DNA of 64,000 nucleotides, from NCBI GenBank assembly GCA_903813345.2, contig CAIIXF020000003.1, positions 28,039,248 through 28,103,247 of the forward strand. The letters run 5' to 3'. A program made the position numbers and the translations under genes. Shown one piece after another: positions 43,001-46,700 of the stretch (position 1 is its first letter; each line of letters begins with the position of its first letter). The stretch comes from Owenia fusiformis. Lineage: Eukaryota; Annelida; Polychaeta; Sabellida; Oweniidae. The notes beneath the pieces were generated by a model. That model had not been told where the DNA came from. It saw only the letters and a list, made by a program, of their open reading frames with translations, and did not search any database.

Positions 43001-45826
43001 TAATTTTACTGTAAGCTCTTGATCTCCTATTTCATTGGCACATTTTCTTACTTTCTGGTCTAATTCTATTGTCTGCACATGCCCTCAGAAATTGACCCAC
43101 AGAAGAAATAGACATCTTTATTATTGTAATGGTATCTGGCAACATACTTCTACGGAATGTTTTATTGAGACCTCGGACTCACCTGGAACTGTCTTTCTTT
43201 TGAATCCTCGTGTCTGAGCCTGTGTGTTAAGTTTTATGTAGCACTGTCTATGCCATTTGGCAATGTTTGTTTTAATTGTTTCATACACACCAGATCCATT
43301 ATTCAACCTTGATAAGTCAGCATCTACATGTATAGGCATGCTTTTTAATTCTGAACATTTTTCCAGATGCTAGTTTTGACATTGGCCTCTTGTTTCAAAT
43401 CGGCTGCCATTTGTGTTGATTTTACAGTGTGAAGTTACAACAGAAATTTTTAATTATGTTATTATTTTAAGCAGCTACTTTGTCTTTTAAATGGGTCTGC
43501 GCAAAACAGTGTCACTTATTTTTTTATTTCAAAGTATATATATTGATGCTTTTCAGAGTTACCCCAAGTGTGCATTGGTCACAGAACAGAGGAAAGGTTG
43601 TTCTCAACATACAACTCAAGGGGGTTGTCCATAAACACATAGAGTTCAAGGAAGACAGATTCATATTCAGGTATTTGGTGAACTTGGACTTGGCGGACAA
43701 AATATAGTTGTCTATTGCAAATAAAAATTTGTGTAAAGAAAACTCAAATCTTATTAAACTTAATATGTAAAAGTTATTCTGTGATTCTTCTGTGATGAAT
43801 TTATGATGCCATCCAAATTTGTTGTGAAATATATCTCAAGATCTGATGGTAAGGTCATCATTTTAACTGAAATGACCAGTTTCCATAATAATGTCAATAA
43901 ACAGTGTGTTATGGATTGTTCTCTTGGAAGAAGTTGTAAGGCCTCTGTTATAGAAAGTTGCACTCTTTTAATTAGAGGTGTTTACGTGACATCAATGCCT
44001 TGTTTTTCATTGTAATTTTTGTAATAGGTTAGTTTTAATGAAGCAAAATATATTGGAGTTATGTTATATTTTAGAGCGTATGTGAACAACAATCTCTACC
44101 AGCTGAACCTAGAGCTCTATGGTGGTCTGAAGCCTGCAGAATGTAAGGTTTCAGTGCGGGCGATGGAAATCCTGGTAGCCATCTATAAATCAACTTTGGG
44201 CAGGTGGCCACGACTTTTGAAGACTTCAGAGAGGGTAATATCTGTTGGTATATTTATATCTATCTATATTTATAGCAGCCATGGCCGTTTGATAGGATTT
44301 GTTACGCCTTGGCGTTGCTATTATCTAGTTCTTGTTTTGGCTCCCCAGATAGGAACTTTTACAATCCTTTAGATCTCATTAAATCACAAATATTTTAAGA
44401 AAAAAATTCCTGCCCACAATCCAAGATCACAAACTCACAAATATAGTTTTTGTAAGTCTGTAAATATGGTTAAATCACAGTTTTGTTGTTATAGCAACCC
44501 TGGTTGAGTGTGGACTTCTCTCGGTTTGTGGACTCATCCTCAGAGGACGAAGAAGACTGGAACAGTTCAGAGGATGAATTATCAACATACCTTGTGTGTA
44601 AAAGTGAGTGTAATCGGAATAAGTTGTTACATGATATCCTCTTGCATCCTGATTTGGTGGCTCAAAGGTTGAATAGACTAATCGAATCATGTCATCTATT
44701 AGTTATGATGTCATTCTTAGTTTGAGTGCAGAAATATACCTGTATTTACTTGAAGATCATTTTGTTTACAAACGTAACTGACTGCTCTGTATAAATCAAG
44801 CAGATATAGTACTTTAGTTGTTTTGGTTTTCTAGAAGGGATTGGGATTTATTGGAAAGATTTATTGTTATCCTAGACCAGACCCCACTGCTGAATATTAA
44901 TTCAAAACTGAATTAGTATACATGTAGATCAGTAATATAAATCAGGTCCATAGCCAGGATTTGCCAAGGGGGGTTCACTTTTTGAAAAATTCCAGGGGGG
45001 TTCACTTGTGACAAAATTGGTCAAAAAATGGCCAAAATCAGTTAAAAAGTGCTCAGAATGGTGAAAAACTGCATGATTTTGTAAGATTTTTTGGCAAGGG
45101 GGGATTGAACCCATCAAACCCCTCTGGCTACGGGCCTAAAAATCACATGAATCTGATATTAAATATTAGAAATAGACAAAATGACACCATCTTGCCGCAC
45201 TTTTTAAAGTATAACAGTTGTCAGACCTTGTTCATTTATCATATACCATTTGCAAAAAGCCATGACTATAAAGATATGTCATCACTTCTTCTCAAGAGTA
45301 ACAAGACTACAATGATGGGATTGCCCCAATATTTTCCCTTTATTCATCATCACATTACACTCGCCTTGTGATAGAGGTGTTATTCCATTGTGGGTTTCAT
45401 AGCCAAATCCATTTCCTTTGGAAGATAGTCCTTTTCAAGCACATTTGATAAAGAGGGAATCTGATAAATTGGGATGCTGTCGTTCAGATTCACAGATTTT
45501 ACCATAGGCCCAGGAACATGTATTTTTAATGCCAAATTGAAGTTTGGCTGGCTGATGTAAGGAAAATTTCCACAAACGTTGATTTGGGATTGGTCATACA
45601 TTACAAGTTCCTGGGCCTATGGGCTATACTGTGCAACTTTTAACACTTTGTTTACATTACAGGGCGATATACACCATCCCCATTTGGCTTAACAAAAGAA
45701 CCGTCCAAGTACCCCACCGGGCAACCAGCAGGCTTAGACGACACCAGCGAATCTGAGAGTGAAGAGGATCGTTTTGATGATCATGATGATTATGACAGAT
45801 TCAATATATTTGATGTAAGATCCTGA
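9357..45826 (+). CDS. Tudor - armadillo-like repeat - CS domain protein (20 exons, 5' end missing)
   Basis: Rebuilt from AG/GT sites with consistent phases. Exons: 9357-9418, 9865-10071, 11962-12078, 23337-23477, 24399-24580, 24985-25241, 25596-25682, 26142-26326, 26957-27085, 27480-27555, 27911-27963, 28531-28656, 28941-29016, 29768-29868, 30278-30397, 35522-35611, 43557-43670, 44075-44234, 44495-44603, 45663-45826 (stop TGA). They join to 2556 nt, 851 residues, without an internal stop. Domain order: C-terminal half of one extended Tudor unit, a complete extended Tudor, armadillo-like repeats, CS (p23/Hsp20-like) fold, acidic tail. Tudor domains bind dimethylated arginine, typically on PIWI proteins in germ granules. 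ARM and CS modules bind proteins or Hsp90-type partners. A role as a piRNA/germ-granule scaffold is inferred. TDRD12-type proteins also end in a CS domain, but the ARM block and the lack of a helicase between the Tudor units differ. Earlier exons should lie upstream and were not recognised. Confidence 0.88.
10181..11672 (+). mobile_element. pearl/CvA-like repeat with (GTCT/GTCC)n and ~162-bp tandem core units
   Basis: The head palindrome CCCCACCACATAGTGTGGGG (10184-10203) is followed by a GTCC/GTCT run at about 10226-10275. About five tandem units of ~162 bp follow (AAGGCAGCCATTTTGG at 10910, 11072, 11233, 11396, and diverged at 11558), and the tail ACCACTTGGTGGGGACAT (11644-11661) echoes the head. 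This head-microsatellite-tandem-core-tail layout matches bivalve pearl/CvA elements and related non-autonomous Helentrons. It sits in an intron of the Tudor gene and encodes no protein. Confidence 0.7.
11962..25241 (+). CDS. Tudor gene exons 3-6: complete extended Tudor domain
   Basis: Exons 11962-12078, 23337-23477, 24399-24580 and 24985-25241 form one domain. HIVQISYVASPGCFFV..REN (first SN-like strands) comes first, then a helix with NDLTDDINTRIEEARN. The Tudor core is WYRGVTLACRNSIEFEVFF, then DYGERSWV and ILPILDAHRELPFQAIECCI. The SN-like second half has SWSEESGDYL, VARLTQTSTPEF and IELIDTTSTSDIYLGQQLV. Aromatic-cage candidates are W and Y of the WYRG motif, F of FFLDYG and Y of DYG. The 11.3-kb intron between exons 3 and 4 holds the homeobox gene and the DIRS element. 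Confidence 0.88.
12079..13195. other. intron sequence before the minisatellite
   Basis: Part of the 11.3-kb intron of the Tudor gene. It holds a degenerate copy of repeat C (about 12885-12975: ATGTCACTACCACC, GACATATTGTTATAGTCTCC, GACATTTTGCATG). No exon or gene was recognised in the remainder. Confidence 0.5.
13196..13517. repeat. 60-bp minisatellite made of two 30-bp half-units
   Basis: Alternating TATGGTACATGTTTACACTA.. and TATGGTACATGTTTGTAACA.. half-units, five to six full periods with very few changes. Because the unit is a multiple of 3, several frames stay open on both strands; these are not genes. The array ends exactly where the homeobox ORF stops. Confidence 0.9.
13518..14420 (-). 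CDS. TALE-class homeodomain protein, intronless, nested antisense in an intron
   Basis: This is a 300-residue single-exon protein. The homeodomain spans about residues 153-213: SRQLNSRAIEIMSKWYEKH, the three-residue TALE loop around DQPYP, EEQKQKMADEGGITIAQVKA and the recognition helix WFANKRNR (residues 200-207). Trp48, Phe49, Asn51 and Arg53 are present, and position 50 is Ala as in IRO/MKX classes, although the rest does not match those. The N-terminal ~150 residues are acidic/polar and helical, with no PBC, MEIS or IRO-box that I can see. A basic run RPKRQQRQ follows the homeodomain. It is predicted to be a nuclear DNA-binding transcription factor. Divergent intronless TALE genes are a known spiralian expansion (SPILE genes active in early cleavage), and membership is an inference. 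The ATG at 14420 opens the frame cleanly. Confidence 0.88.
   Translation of the reverse strand: MAAILKGDTTVLPKEKHLLSQLTQHPMFLDLKKTLADDISKMESPFTVLPNKAKENKGLDEGELLDEFSNLSSLKNSKVSELETFYQTQSVTIETQRSDALSGLKVGKTNFGETESEVNKHFNEQTHHLVTRVSQSLELLKSSFALSGKEQKKSRQLNSRAIEIMSKWYEKHTDQPYPTEEQKQKMADEGGITIAQVKAWFANKRNRTFNTRPKRQQRQLEQKLNSICKDMIHEGHGKQYNMLDNIFDQISDIVQDKTSSVQHSIRYTAAGTKLPVARNLNAQYDMTFYSSNVNQYMNTM
14421..16281. other. intron stretch between homeobox gene and DIRS element
   Basis: This should contain the homeobox gene's promoter and 5' leader, just above 14420 on the minus strand. No TATA box or other element stands out. The rest is AT-rich, with only short uninformative open frames. Confidence 0.4.
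16282..16448 (+). repeat. DIRS left inverted terminal repeat
   Basis: Runs from GTATTATTACACATCCC to CCTCAATTTCCCC. Bases 16296-16443 are the exact reverse complement of 21661-21808. Its outermost ~35 bases are complementary to the first half of the internal region at 21527. Confidence 0.9.
16493..18385 (+). CDS. DIRS ORF1, gag-like protein
   Basis: Open from 16421; the ATG at 16493 (MENNKSS) is preferred because 16421 lies inside the terminal repeat. It encodes about 630 residues. The N-terminal half is polar and Asn/Ser/Gln-rich, with a basic nuclear-localisation-like patch (RSRSAKRREVQRAKKR region) and PKRARS. The central part, about residues 380-560, is a conserved-looking helical region (LLRPKRSF, HTEWILGTTGKIIAENFPE). 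A long Asn/Arg-rich tail ends in KSGFKKRK, likely RNA-binding. No zinc knuckle is seen. It overlaps the RT ORF. Confidence 0.8.
   Translation: MENNKSSVVKDINLNSTMNYNVNEQLEDGQIPDFSSQLQRDTSNLLQGNIFSGEENPTPGSMPSHTITSGIDIDNNINSDFMNRGLIPPGNEGHDMNSQGKDLTCQSNFNPTLDTRDSGLTSLPGTEVQDTSNFQHHHPTTGRDFIQSNSLNSIGFRATNTLPSKRFSKSQQQQHSELRTYQNQQPGLASSISPDMVQDIIKGLTPTLELLVANKQLDVELLGETTNRSRSAKRREVQRAKKRTVSPSSLQYVSPDRASSPKRARSDHPYSEVDSPVTSPAHMRHDSNNPEDSDSSNSDNDHDLICWKNCVKLIKNAFPSHFKTTTDYNTETQTENRPLGLQTLGKKSTSSDTTKGLPIGPSVLQNFANINQELANKKNMNDTTFLLRPKRSFTSLKEDEHFYKKSILNGTTKELVPHSMKLSDLASTSYQLPAKHHKLLEESARAPLRHLSHTEWILGTTGKIIAENFPENEDLVNLITTASTMVNKATRDTISNVTNVILTQRDRVSSKFRKSDAEALRNLPIDTKFLFPEEDLKNICEGSDKSKTSKALQDLASNWKNRKQNYDKSSNNNSNRSSNQHSNFNRNNFNNNNNNNRNNNRNNNRGNFSDRSTSTKSNNNNNKSGFKKRK
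18189..20483 (+). CDS. DIRS ORF2, reverse transcriptase and RNase H
   Basis: 764 codons are open in frame. RT motifs in order: FLRQKPNGDYRPIIDLS, SIDYRDAYYHIPI (motif A), LPFGMSTSPYVFTR (motif B) and QYLDDWL (motif C, YxDD). RNase H follows: FTDASETMWGA, the conserved E in WLELAAV, CLDNTTALSYI and HIAGSLNRRADALSR. The last part (LDLMATCHNNKLPLYVSP..PD, IMIAPKWPNQPWF) is the conserved post-RNase H segment of DIRS proteins. The product copies element RNA into DNA. Its frame differs from ORF1, and translation probably depends on overlap or re-initiation. The first ~70 codons overlap ORF1 and may not be used. Confidence 0.9.
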   Translation: MINPVITTPTEVVINIPTLTGTTSTTTTTTTETTTETTTEETSLTVLLLQNPTTITTNQALRSVNDTSITSMSQPRLPPFSPMSQLGPVGGRIQLHLKNWELITKDQWILNVIKHGYMPQLVNNPPLTKNFNNFESASKTKALLLQNIVDLLIQKQAVEETDYNTPGHYSIIFLRQKPNGDYRPIIDLSLLNKHIICPKFKMETSAKISNSLQKGEWATSIDYRDAYYHIPIAKPFRKFLRFVINNKVYQFKTLPFGMSTSPYVFTRVTLAIGAFLHFQGILTHQYLDDWLIRAPSAQQCQIWTQTVLSVTEKLGFVINREKSELIPTQIFKYIGTQYNLILGLTYPPQDRIQKILEIAQLFTNTLSQPTRQWMKLQGLLASAEKNIPWGRLYMRPIQQCLASQMSPTKSLETPIYINQEVINTLKWWMDEQNLLMGQPLGMFVPDHTIFTDASETMWGAHMDSVEINGFWSPSEMRNHINWLELAAVLKVLHKLNHLLVPQANILVCLDNTTALSYINKQGGTKSKSLLTLSQEILIWCKNHQINIRAQHIAGSLNRRADALSRDRIVNTEWSLLPQIVKRLWQIWETPQLDLMATCHNNKLPLYVSPVPDQNSLGTDAMSIPWDNLNFYIFPPTSMIDKVLTKMRTHNCEAIMIAPKWPNQPWFTQILELLTDYPRTLPVSQKLLKMPKTSMFHQTPEIFALHACKLSTTPSKNKAFLQKCLFESQNHQGGNPQINSMIPGGTPSLFGVMNGIQIHAKQIFL
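20240..21382 (+). CDS. DIRS ORF3, tyrosine recombinase
   Basis: The frame is open from 18509, but its first ~580 codons overlap the RT and look like a shadow. The recombinase reads from about 20240. An N-terminal SAM-like domain has TFTVWCYERN..CQADIPLVAEFLLYL and IEGYRTAINTVL. The catalytic domain has the first Arg in ASGKRRSDIHAL, the H-x-x-R box in KTHETRALSAS and the Tyr in TSFYLRD. This R..HxxR..Y set is complete, so the enzyme could be active. It would integrate the circular cDNA without target duplication. The exact start is uncertain. Confidence 0.85.
   Translation, partial: KTTKNAKDKHVSPDSGNICPSRLQIVNDTLKKQGFSTEVSLRISESPRRKSTNKLYDSRWNTFTVWCYERNSDPCQADIPLVAEFLLYLHQTKKLSIPTIEGYRTAINTVLKKSSDIDLTDNSLIGDLIRSFKLENLTPRNMVPKWNLVFVLNALSKAPFEPMATAELKFTSWKTLFLLLMASGKRRSDIHALDFRRLKWSESRDQVTMYPFIGFLPKSLSAAEGESRFQPILIKALTTLVNRDSPDRTLCPLRALRYYLQATVSTRGNRNRLFIPYKAGYTGDIHVNTISSWVKNLILYTYKNSQETDYQINSIKTHETRALSASLAVQANLSVTAVLKACSWANHNTFTSFYLRDTSVIEGELRKLGPMMVAGSLYNI
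21527..21619 (+). repeat. DIRS internal complementary region
   Basis: Starts GGCATATAATTGAGAGGTGG, passes through ACTGGGAAAATCC and ends TACCCACCTCTCAATTA. Its first half is complementary to the left outer end and its second half to the right outer end. This is the template for joining the termini into a circle. Confidence 0.88.
21656..21853 (+). repeat. DIRS right inverted terminal repeat and right extension
   Basis: Bases 21661-21808 mirror the left terminal repeat exactly. 21809-21853 (TATGTTTATAAACAGG to GGATTTTCCCA) is the right-specific end, complementary to the internal region. Confidence 0.88.
21879..22066. mobile_element. short inverted-repeat element (ATTGGCGTAGC ends)
   Basis: ATTGGCGTAGCATCC at the left and GCTACGCCCAT at the right frame ~190 bp of non-coding DNA beside the DIRS right end. 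Only ~11 bp pair, so the call is tentative. Confidence 0.4.
22411..22800 (+). repeat. dispersed repeat D, copy 2 (partial)
   Basis: TAGCTCACATGGTGAGCTTTTGCAATCGCTCAC is a palindromic head, and a GTCC/GTCT run follows (22446-22495). The right boundary is not defined; a C-rich run at about 22763 may mark it. A short copy of the same head occurs at 30727-30772. Confidence 0.55.
23107..23291 (+). mobile_element. MITE-like element A, copy 2
   Basis: CAGGCCCGTAGCCAGG at the left and CTGGCTACGGGCATG at the right. It ends 45 bp before the start of Tudor exon 4 (23337), so it lies where branch point and polypyrimidine signals are expected. Confidence 0.8.
23478..24398. other. intron between Tudor exons 4 and 5
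   Basis: AT-rich, with no repeat or gene recognised apart from the splice sites. Confidence 0.4.
25596..30397 (+). CDS. Tudor gene exons 7-15: armadillo-like repeat block
   Basis: Nine short exons encode alpha-helical repeats of about 40 residues with a recurring (S/D)GGLKxLCxL signature: CDSGGLKSLCSLAG, RSDGGLKTLCNLLC, EFQGVKTLCRIIG, KSLGGLKTLSSLVG and RREGGLKSMCDNL. The exons cover 25596-25682, 26142-26326, 26957-27085, 27480-27555, 27911-27963, 28531-28656, 28941-29016, 29768-29868 and 30278-30397. The signature matches armadillo-type superhelices that bind partner proteins. Two of these exons sit in local tandem duplications. Confidence 0.82.
26385..26500 (+). repeat. dispersed repeat C, short copy
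   Basis: ATGTCACCACCAGAAG, TTATTGTTATAGTCTCC and a tail AGGTGGTGACA. Same family as 29093-29261, 30868-31503 and 47076-47810. Confidence 0.55.
26551..26806. mobile_element. MITE with GGGTGTCCC ends
   Basis: The terminal inverted repeats GGGTGTCCCAAAAAATGAAT and ATTCATTTTTTGGGACACCC are a perfect 20-bp match. The 256-bp element has no ORF and lies between Tudor exons 8 and 9. Such termini recall Tc1/mariner-type elements, but no transposase is here. Confidence 0.8.
28266..28539 (+). repeat. 137-bp tandem duplication that includes a splice acceptor and exon start
   Basis: Units 28266-28402 and 28403-28539 are near identical. Each ends with ATAATT(A/G)TAG followed by GAACTGCAAAC, i.e. the acceptor and first bases of Tudor exon 12. 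Only the second unit runs on into the real exon (28531). The first is a decoy acceptor. Confidence 0.9.
29093..29261 (+). repeat. dispersed repeat C, copy
   Basis: ATGTCACAACCAGAAGTGTG, GACATATTGTTATAGTCTC, a GTCTGTAACAGC duplication, then GGTGGCGACATTTTGCATG and TTAATGCCTTGTT. Confidence 0.7.
29521..29658. mobile_element. 138-bp long inverted repeat (hairpin MITE)
   Basis: ATAGACCTCAGAGCAGGTGT at the left and ACACCTGCTCTTCAGTCTAT at the right pair with few mismatches. Pairing continues inward through ATTGACGAAT, GGGCT and GGCACAAA. It lies in the intron before Tudor exon 14. Confidence 0.7.
29810..30127 (+). repeat. three tandem copies of an exon 14 end plus its donor site
   Basis: Copy starts are 29810, 29918 and 30035 (AAGAATAAATGGAACAG). 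The first is the real exon end. Copies 2 and 3 each carry the coding end, AATAG and the GTGGGTT donor, but with a 7-nt change that breaks the frame. Copies 2 and 3 resemble each other more than copy 1. Confidence 0.9.
30612..30699. mobile_element. 88-bp MITE
   Basis: TACAGGGTGTTTATAAAGTC and GACTTCATCGAAACCCTGTA are imperfect inverted ends, with TCTCTTTAC and GTAAAGAGA pairing just inside. No ORF. Confidence 0.65.
30868..31503 (+). repeat. dispersed repeat C, long copy with internal tandem units
   Basis: The head is the palindrome ATGTCACCACCAAAAATGGTGACATATTG. The body has about four ~100-bp units with GTTCAAATCTGACTTTA, GACCTTCTCAAGGTCAAAAA and CTTGCTTCAAATTGACC. The tail is GGTGGTGACATTTTTTC then TTAATGCCTTGTTT. 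It is the same family as 47076-47810. Confidence 0.75.
31752..34403 (-). CDS. Mab-21 / cGAS-like receptor (cGLR-type) protein with tandem-repeat insert
   Basis: Two exons on the minus strand: 34403-32677 (donor AGAAG|GTAATA) and 32292-31752 (acceptor ATTGCAG). They join in phase to about 755 residues and lie antisense in the intron between Tudor exons 15 and 16. The nucleotidyltransferase core is visible: helical spine, NGSFY (about residues 83-87), AEFDF with Glu97 and Asp99, and the third metal ligand in HVDITF (about Asp451). The Mab-21 C-lobe shows KILVILKYCLQACRKYG, YLTYNSHTMKTIIG and, over the splice, RYVHFSSEW. With all three acidic ligands present the protein may synthesise a cyclic (oligo)nucleotide on sensing nucleic acid, as cGAS-like receptors do. 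The ligand is unknown. Odd: nine 23-residue acidic repeats sit between the second and third catalytic acids. Confidence 0.85.
32549..32680 (-). repeat. dispersed repeat B, copy 3, overlapping a splice donor
   Basis: GATCCACTAAATC, CAAGTTTAGTGG, GCCACCTGGTGGTGAAAC. Its end coincides with the exon 1 donor of the Mab-21 gene (GT at 32675-32676, read on the minus strand). Confidence 0.65.
33354..33974 (-). repeat. nine in-frame 69-bp (23-residue) repeats in the Mab-21 gene
   Basis: The consensus unit is PDSEDDAIAHIDAMESSNEH followed by YKP. Unit 1 is the most diverged, units 4-8 nearly identical, pointing to recent unequal exchange. The repeats are acidic and probably disordered. The antisense ORF over the same bases is a shadow. 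Confidence 0.92.
35522..44234 (+). CDS. Tudor gene exons 16-18: linker and CS domain
   Basis: Exon 35522-35611 is a linker ending CHIDFTKVDVGAA. Exon 43557-43670 opens the CS fold with VTPSVHWSQNRGKVVLNIQL and exon 44075-44234 completes it with NNNLYQLNLELYGGL, ECKVSVRAMEILV and RWPRLLK. The W..(T/N)....V.L.I.L start and the WPRL end are hallmarks of CS/p23-like domains, which dock Hsp90 or related partners. The intron between exons 16 and 17 (35612-43556) contains the GPCR gene. Confidence 0.83.
35612..37007. other. intron stretch before the GPCR gene
   Basis: No gene seen. TACAGTAGAAACTGCTAAGTGG at about 35691 resembles the start of repeats near 6687 (TACAGTAGAACCC). Most of the stretch has no visible structure. 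Confidence 0.35.
37008..38162 (-). CDS. class A GPCR, adenosine-receptor/MECA-like, intronless, nested antisense
   Basis: 384 residues with seven hydrophobic segments. TM1 includes HGNILVLVTFY (the GN of GNxxV). TM2 has SFLAVADIL (Asp2.50). TM3 is preceded by Cys in DATLCLLG and ends in ERYINILHP (the DRY position reads ERY). TM4 ends in FLPLMGWN, and the loop Cys in FNCNSYF would pair with the TM3 Cys. The third intracellular loop is long and Thr/Lys/Asn-rich (about residues 215-290). TM6 has FYITWLPVF (the CWxP position reads TWLP), and TM7 has LNPIIYAWR, then EFRHIFRKM (helix 8) and a Cys-rich end suited to palmitoylation. LMGWN and NPIIYAWR favour the adenosine/MECA branch. The ligand is unknown. 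It sits in the intron between Tudor exons 16 and 17. A second Met 12 codons in could also start it. Confidence 0.88.
   Translation of the reverse strand: MSFCLEKQSSRMPEIKVVFWIGLILVPFILHGNILVLVTFYKSKKLRHLGAVNPVFTSFLAVADILTAIVTFPLMSASQFIDTDLVNDATLCLLGKSMFGFTVSASGTCLLFIAIERYINILHPYWGYKITPKRCLAAILLELFICAIVAFLPLMGWNLRAEFDDFNCNSYFLIPKEYLIMLQSFASATLLVTTFCYVRIFRVAYKQCFKIKTDQKRLASISQNLENITTLAETTTTVEMQQLSSNDNEPPNRNNDTPKTRLPKIYKDREETKKNVQKPQNVKCHYSCPRKGCIFKIVKTSSLILGVFYITWLPVFINLVIMSHKNDNFGFPYWPTILIMIQAGLNPIIYAWRINEFRHIFRKMFVTFVSKSKCFCCNRTAINE
39218..39275. mobile_element. 58-bp micro-MITE
   Basis: TACAAGGTGATCCA and TGGATCACCCTGTA are inverted ends with one mismatch. It is a solo terminal hairpin or a very short element. 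Confidence 0.55.
41375..41614. mobile_element. 240-bp inverted-repeat element (MITE)
   Basis: AAGCTAGCCATACACCAATGG and CCATTGGTGTACTGCTAGCTT pair over about 21 bp with two mismatches. Inside are repeated TGTCCC/GGGACA words. No ORF. Confidence 0.8.
42705..43339 (-). pseudogene. decayed fragment of a repetitive invertebrate ORF family
   Basis: Minus-strand fragments in different frames carry a familiar order: TIKTNIAKWHRQCYIKLN with FKRKT, then (after frame breaks) VYFFCGS, KVRKCANEIGDQELTVKLSN and IPAQEN. This resembles the CFFCG / VRxCA / KWHxxCY modules of long multi-copy ORFs often annotated as uncharacterised in molluscs and cnidarians. The stops and frame changes mean it is dead. Function unknown; the family recall is tentative. 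Confidence 0.45.
44495..45826 (+). CDS. Tudor gene exons 19-20: acidic C-terminal tail and stop
   Basis: Exon 44495-44603 encodes a short hydrophobic start (PWLSVDFSRFVD) followed by SSSEDEEDWNSSEDELS. Exon 45663-45826 encodes RYTPSPFGL, a proline/glycine linker, and a second acidic run SESESEEDRFDDHDDYDRF, ending NIFDVRS and TGA. Clusters of acidic residues with serines fit casein kinase 2 sites. A GTAAGA lies just before the stop, so a further splice is conceivable but unneeded. Confidence 0.8.
44943..45137 (+). mobile_element. MITE-like element A, copy 3
   Basis: CAGGTCCATAGCCAGGAT at the left and CTCTGGCTACGGGCCT at the right, with GGGGGGTTCACTT and GGTGAAAAACTGCATGATTTTG inside. Confidence 0.8.
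45501..45622. mobile_element. 122-bp inverted-repeat element
   Basis: ACCATAGGCCCAGGAACATGT and ACAAGTTCCTGGGCCTATGGG pair with two mismatches. It lies 40 bp before the last Tudor exon. Confidence 0.65.
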
Positions 45827-46700
45827 AACTGTGCAAGTATGGTGATATAGAAGTAAAGAAATCAGAGTGTGTATCTCATTAATCATTTCAATTACTCCAT
45901 GAAGCATTCTTGAAATTACGCAAGTATAATGATGTTTAGACTGTCTCAAGAAAGATATCTGAGTGCGGTAAAGAGAATGGAGAACTTTGCTAATATGACG
46001 ATGATTGACTCTATGCAAGTTTTACCAATAGAAAGGAAGACAAAGTGAAAACTGATGATTGACTCAAATCTTCTCCAAGGAACAAGTATCATATACCAAT
46101 GTTCGTATGAATCCAATATCTCATCATGAATACTCAAGTGTATCTTCTCAGGAGCAGAATTATAAATCAACTGATATGTGAAATTAAGACACTATGCAAG
46201 AACTCTCTAGATAATATCCGTATATCTTTCATTTTCAGTATTATCATATACTGTAGTTATCCATTTTAAGGATATGATAGTCATATGATAGTCATTATCA
46301 TGGCAGGGATAGGATCGGAGGAATGGGTGAAATTAGTCCTCAGGTATCTTAGTTGTCGTAGAAATATTCAACAAAATGTAAACAGAAAAACAAGAAAATC
46401 TGATGTATTGTAGAGATCAGAAACATGTTGCATAAATAATAACACACAAAATGGTATTTTGTTTTATAGTGCTTGTTTATTAAGCAGTTTTTGTATTACA
46501 TTGCTAAGTGGTGCTATTTTGATTTGCTGATAAAATGTTATTTTACCATTATAATCATTGACAGTCTATACATCTCATGTTAGATTATTGGAAAGAACTT
46601 TATAGACATACTTGCAGAATTGTGTTTTTATAAATTTATTTGATTATGTCATGTTAGTTTATTACAATTGAATAAATGACCATTCTGTTAACGTTCATTG
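45827..46700 (+). other. probable 3' UTR of the Tudor gene
   Basis: Follows the TGA at 45824-45826. A strong AATAAA is at 46671. Short antisense ORFs here are not supported. Confidence 0.5.

Noticed and set aside
45380-46170. Minus-strand ORFs over the last Tudor exon and 3' UTR
   Set aside because: Antisense to a phase-consistent coding exon; no motif of their own.
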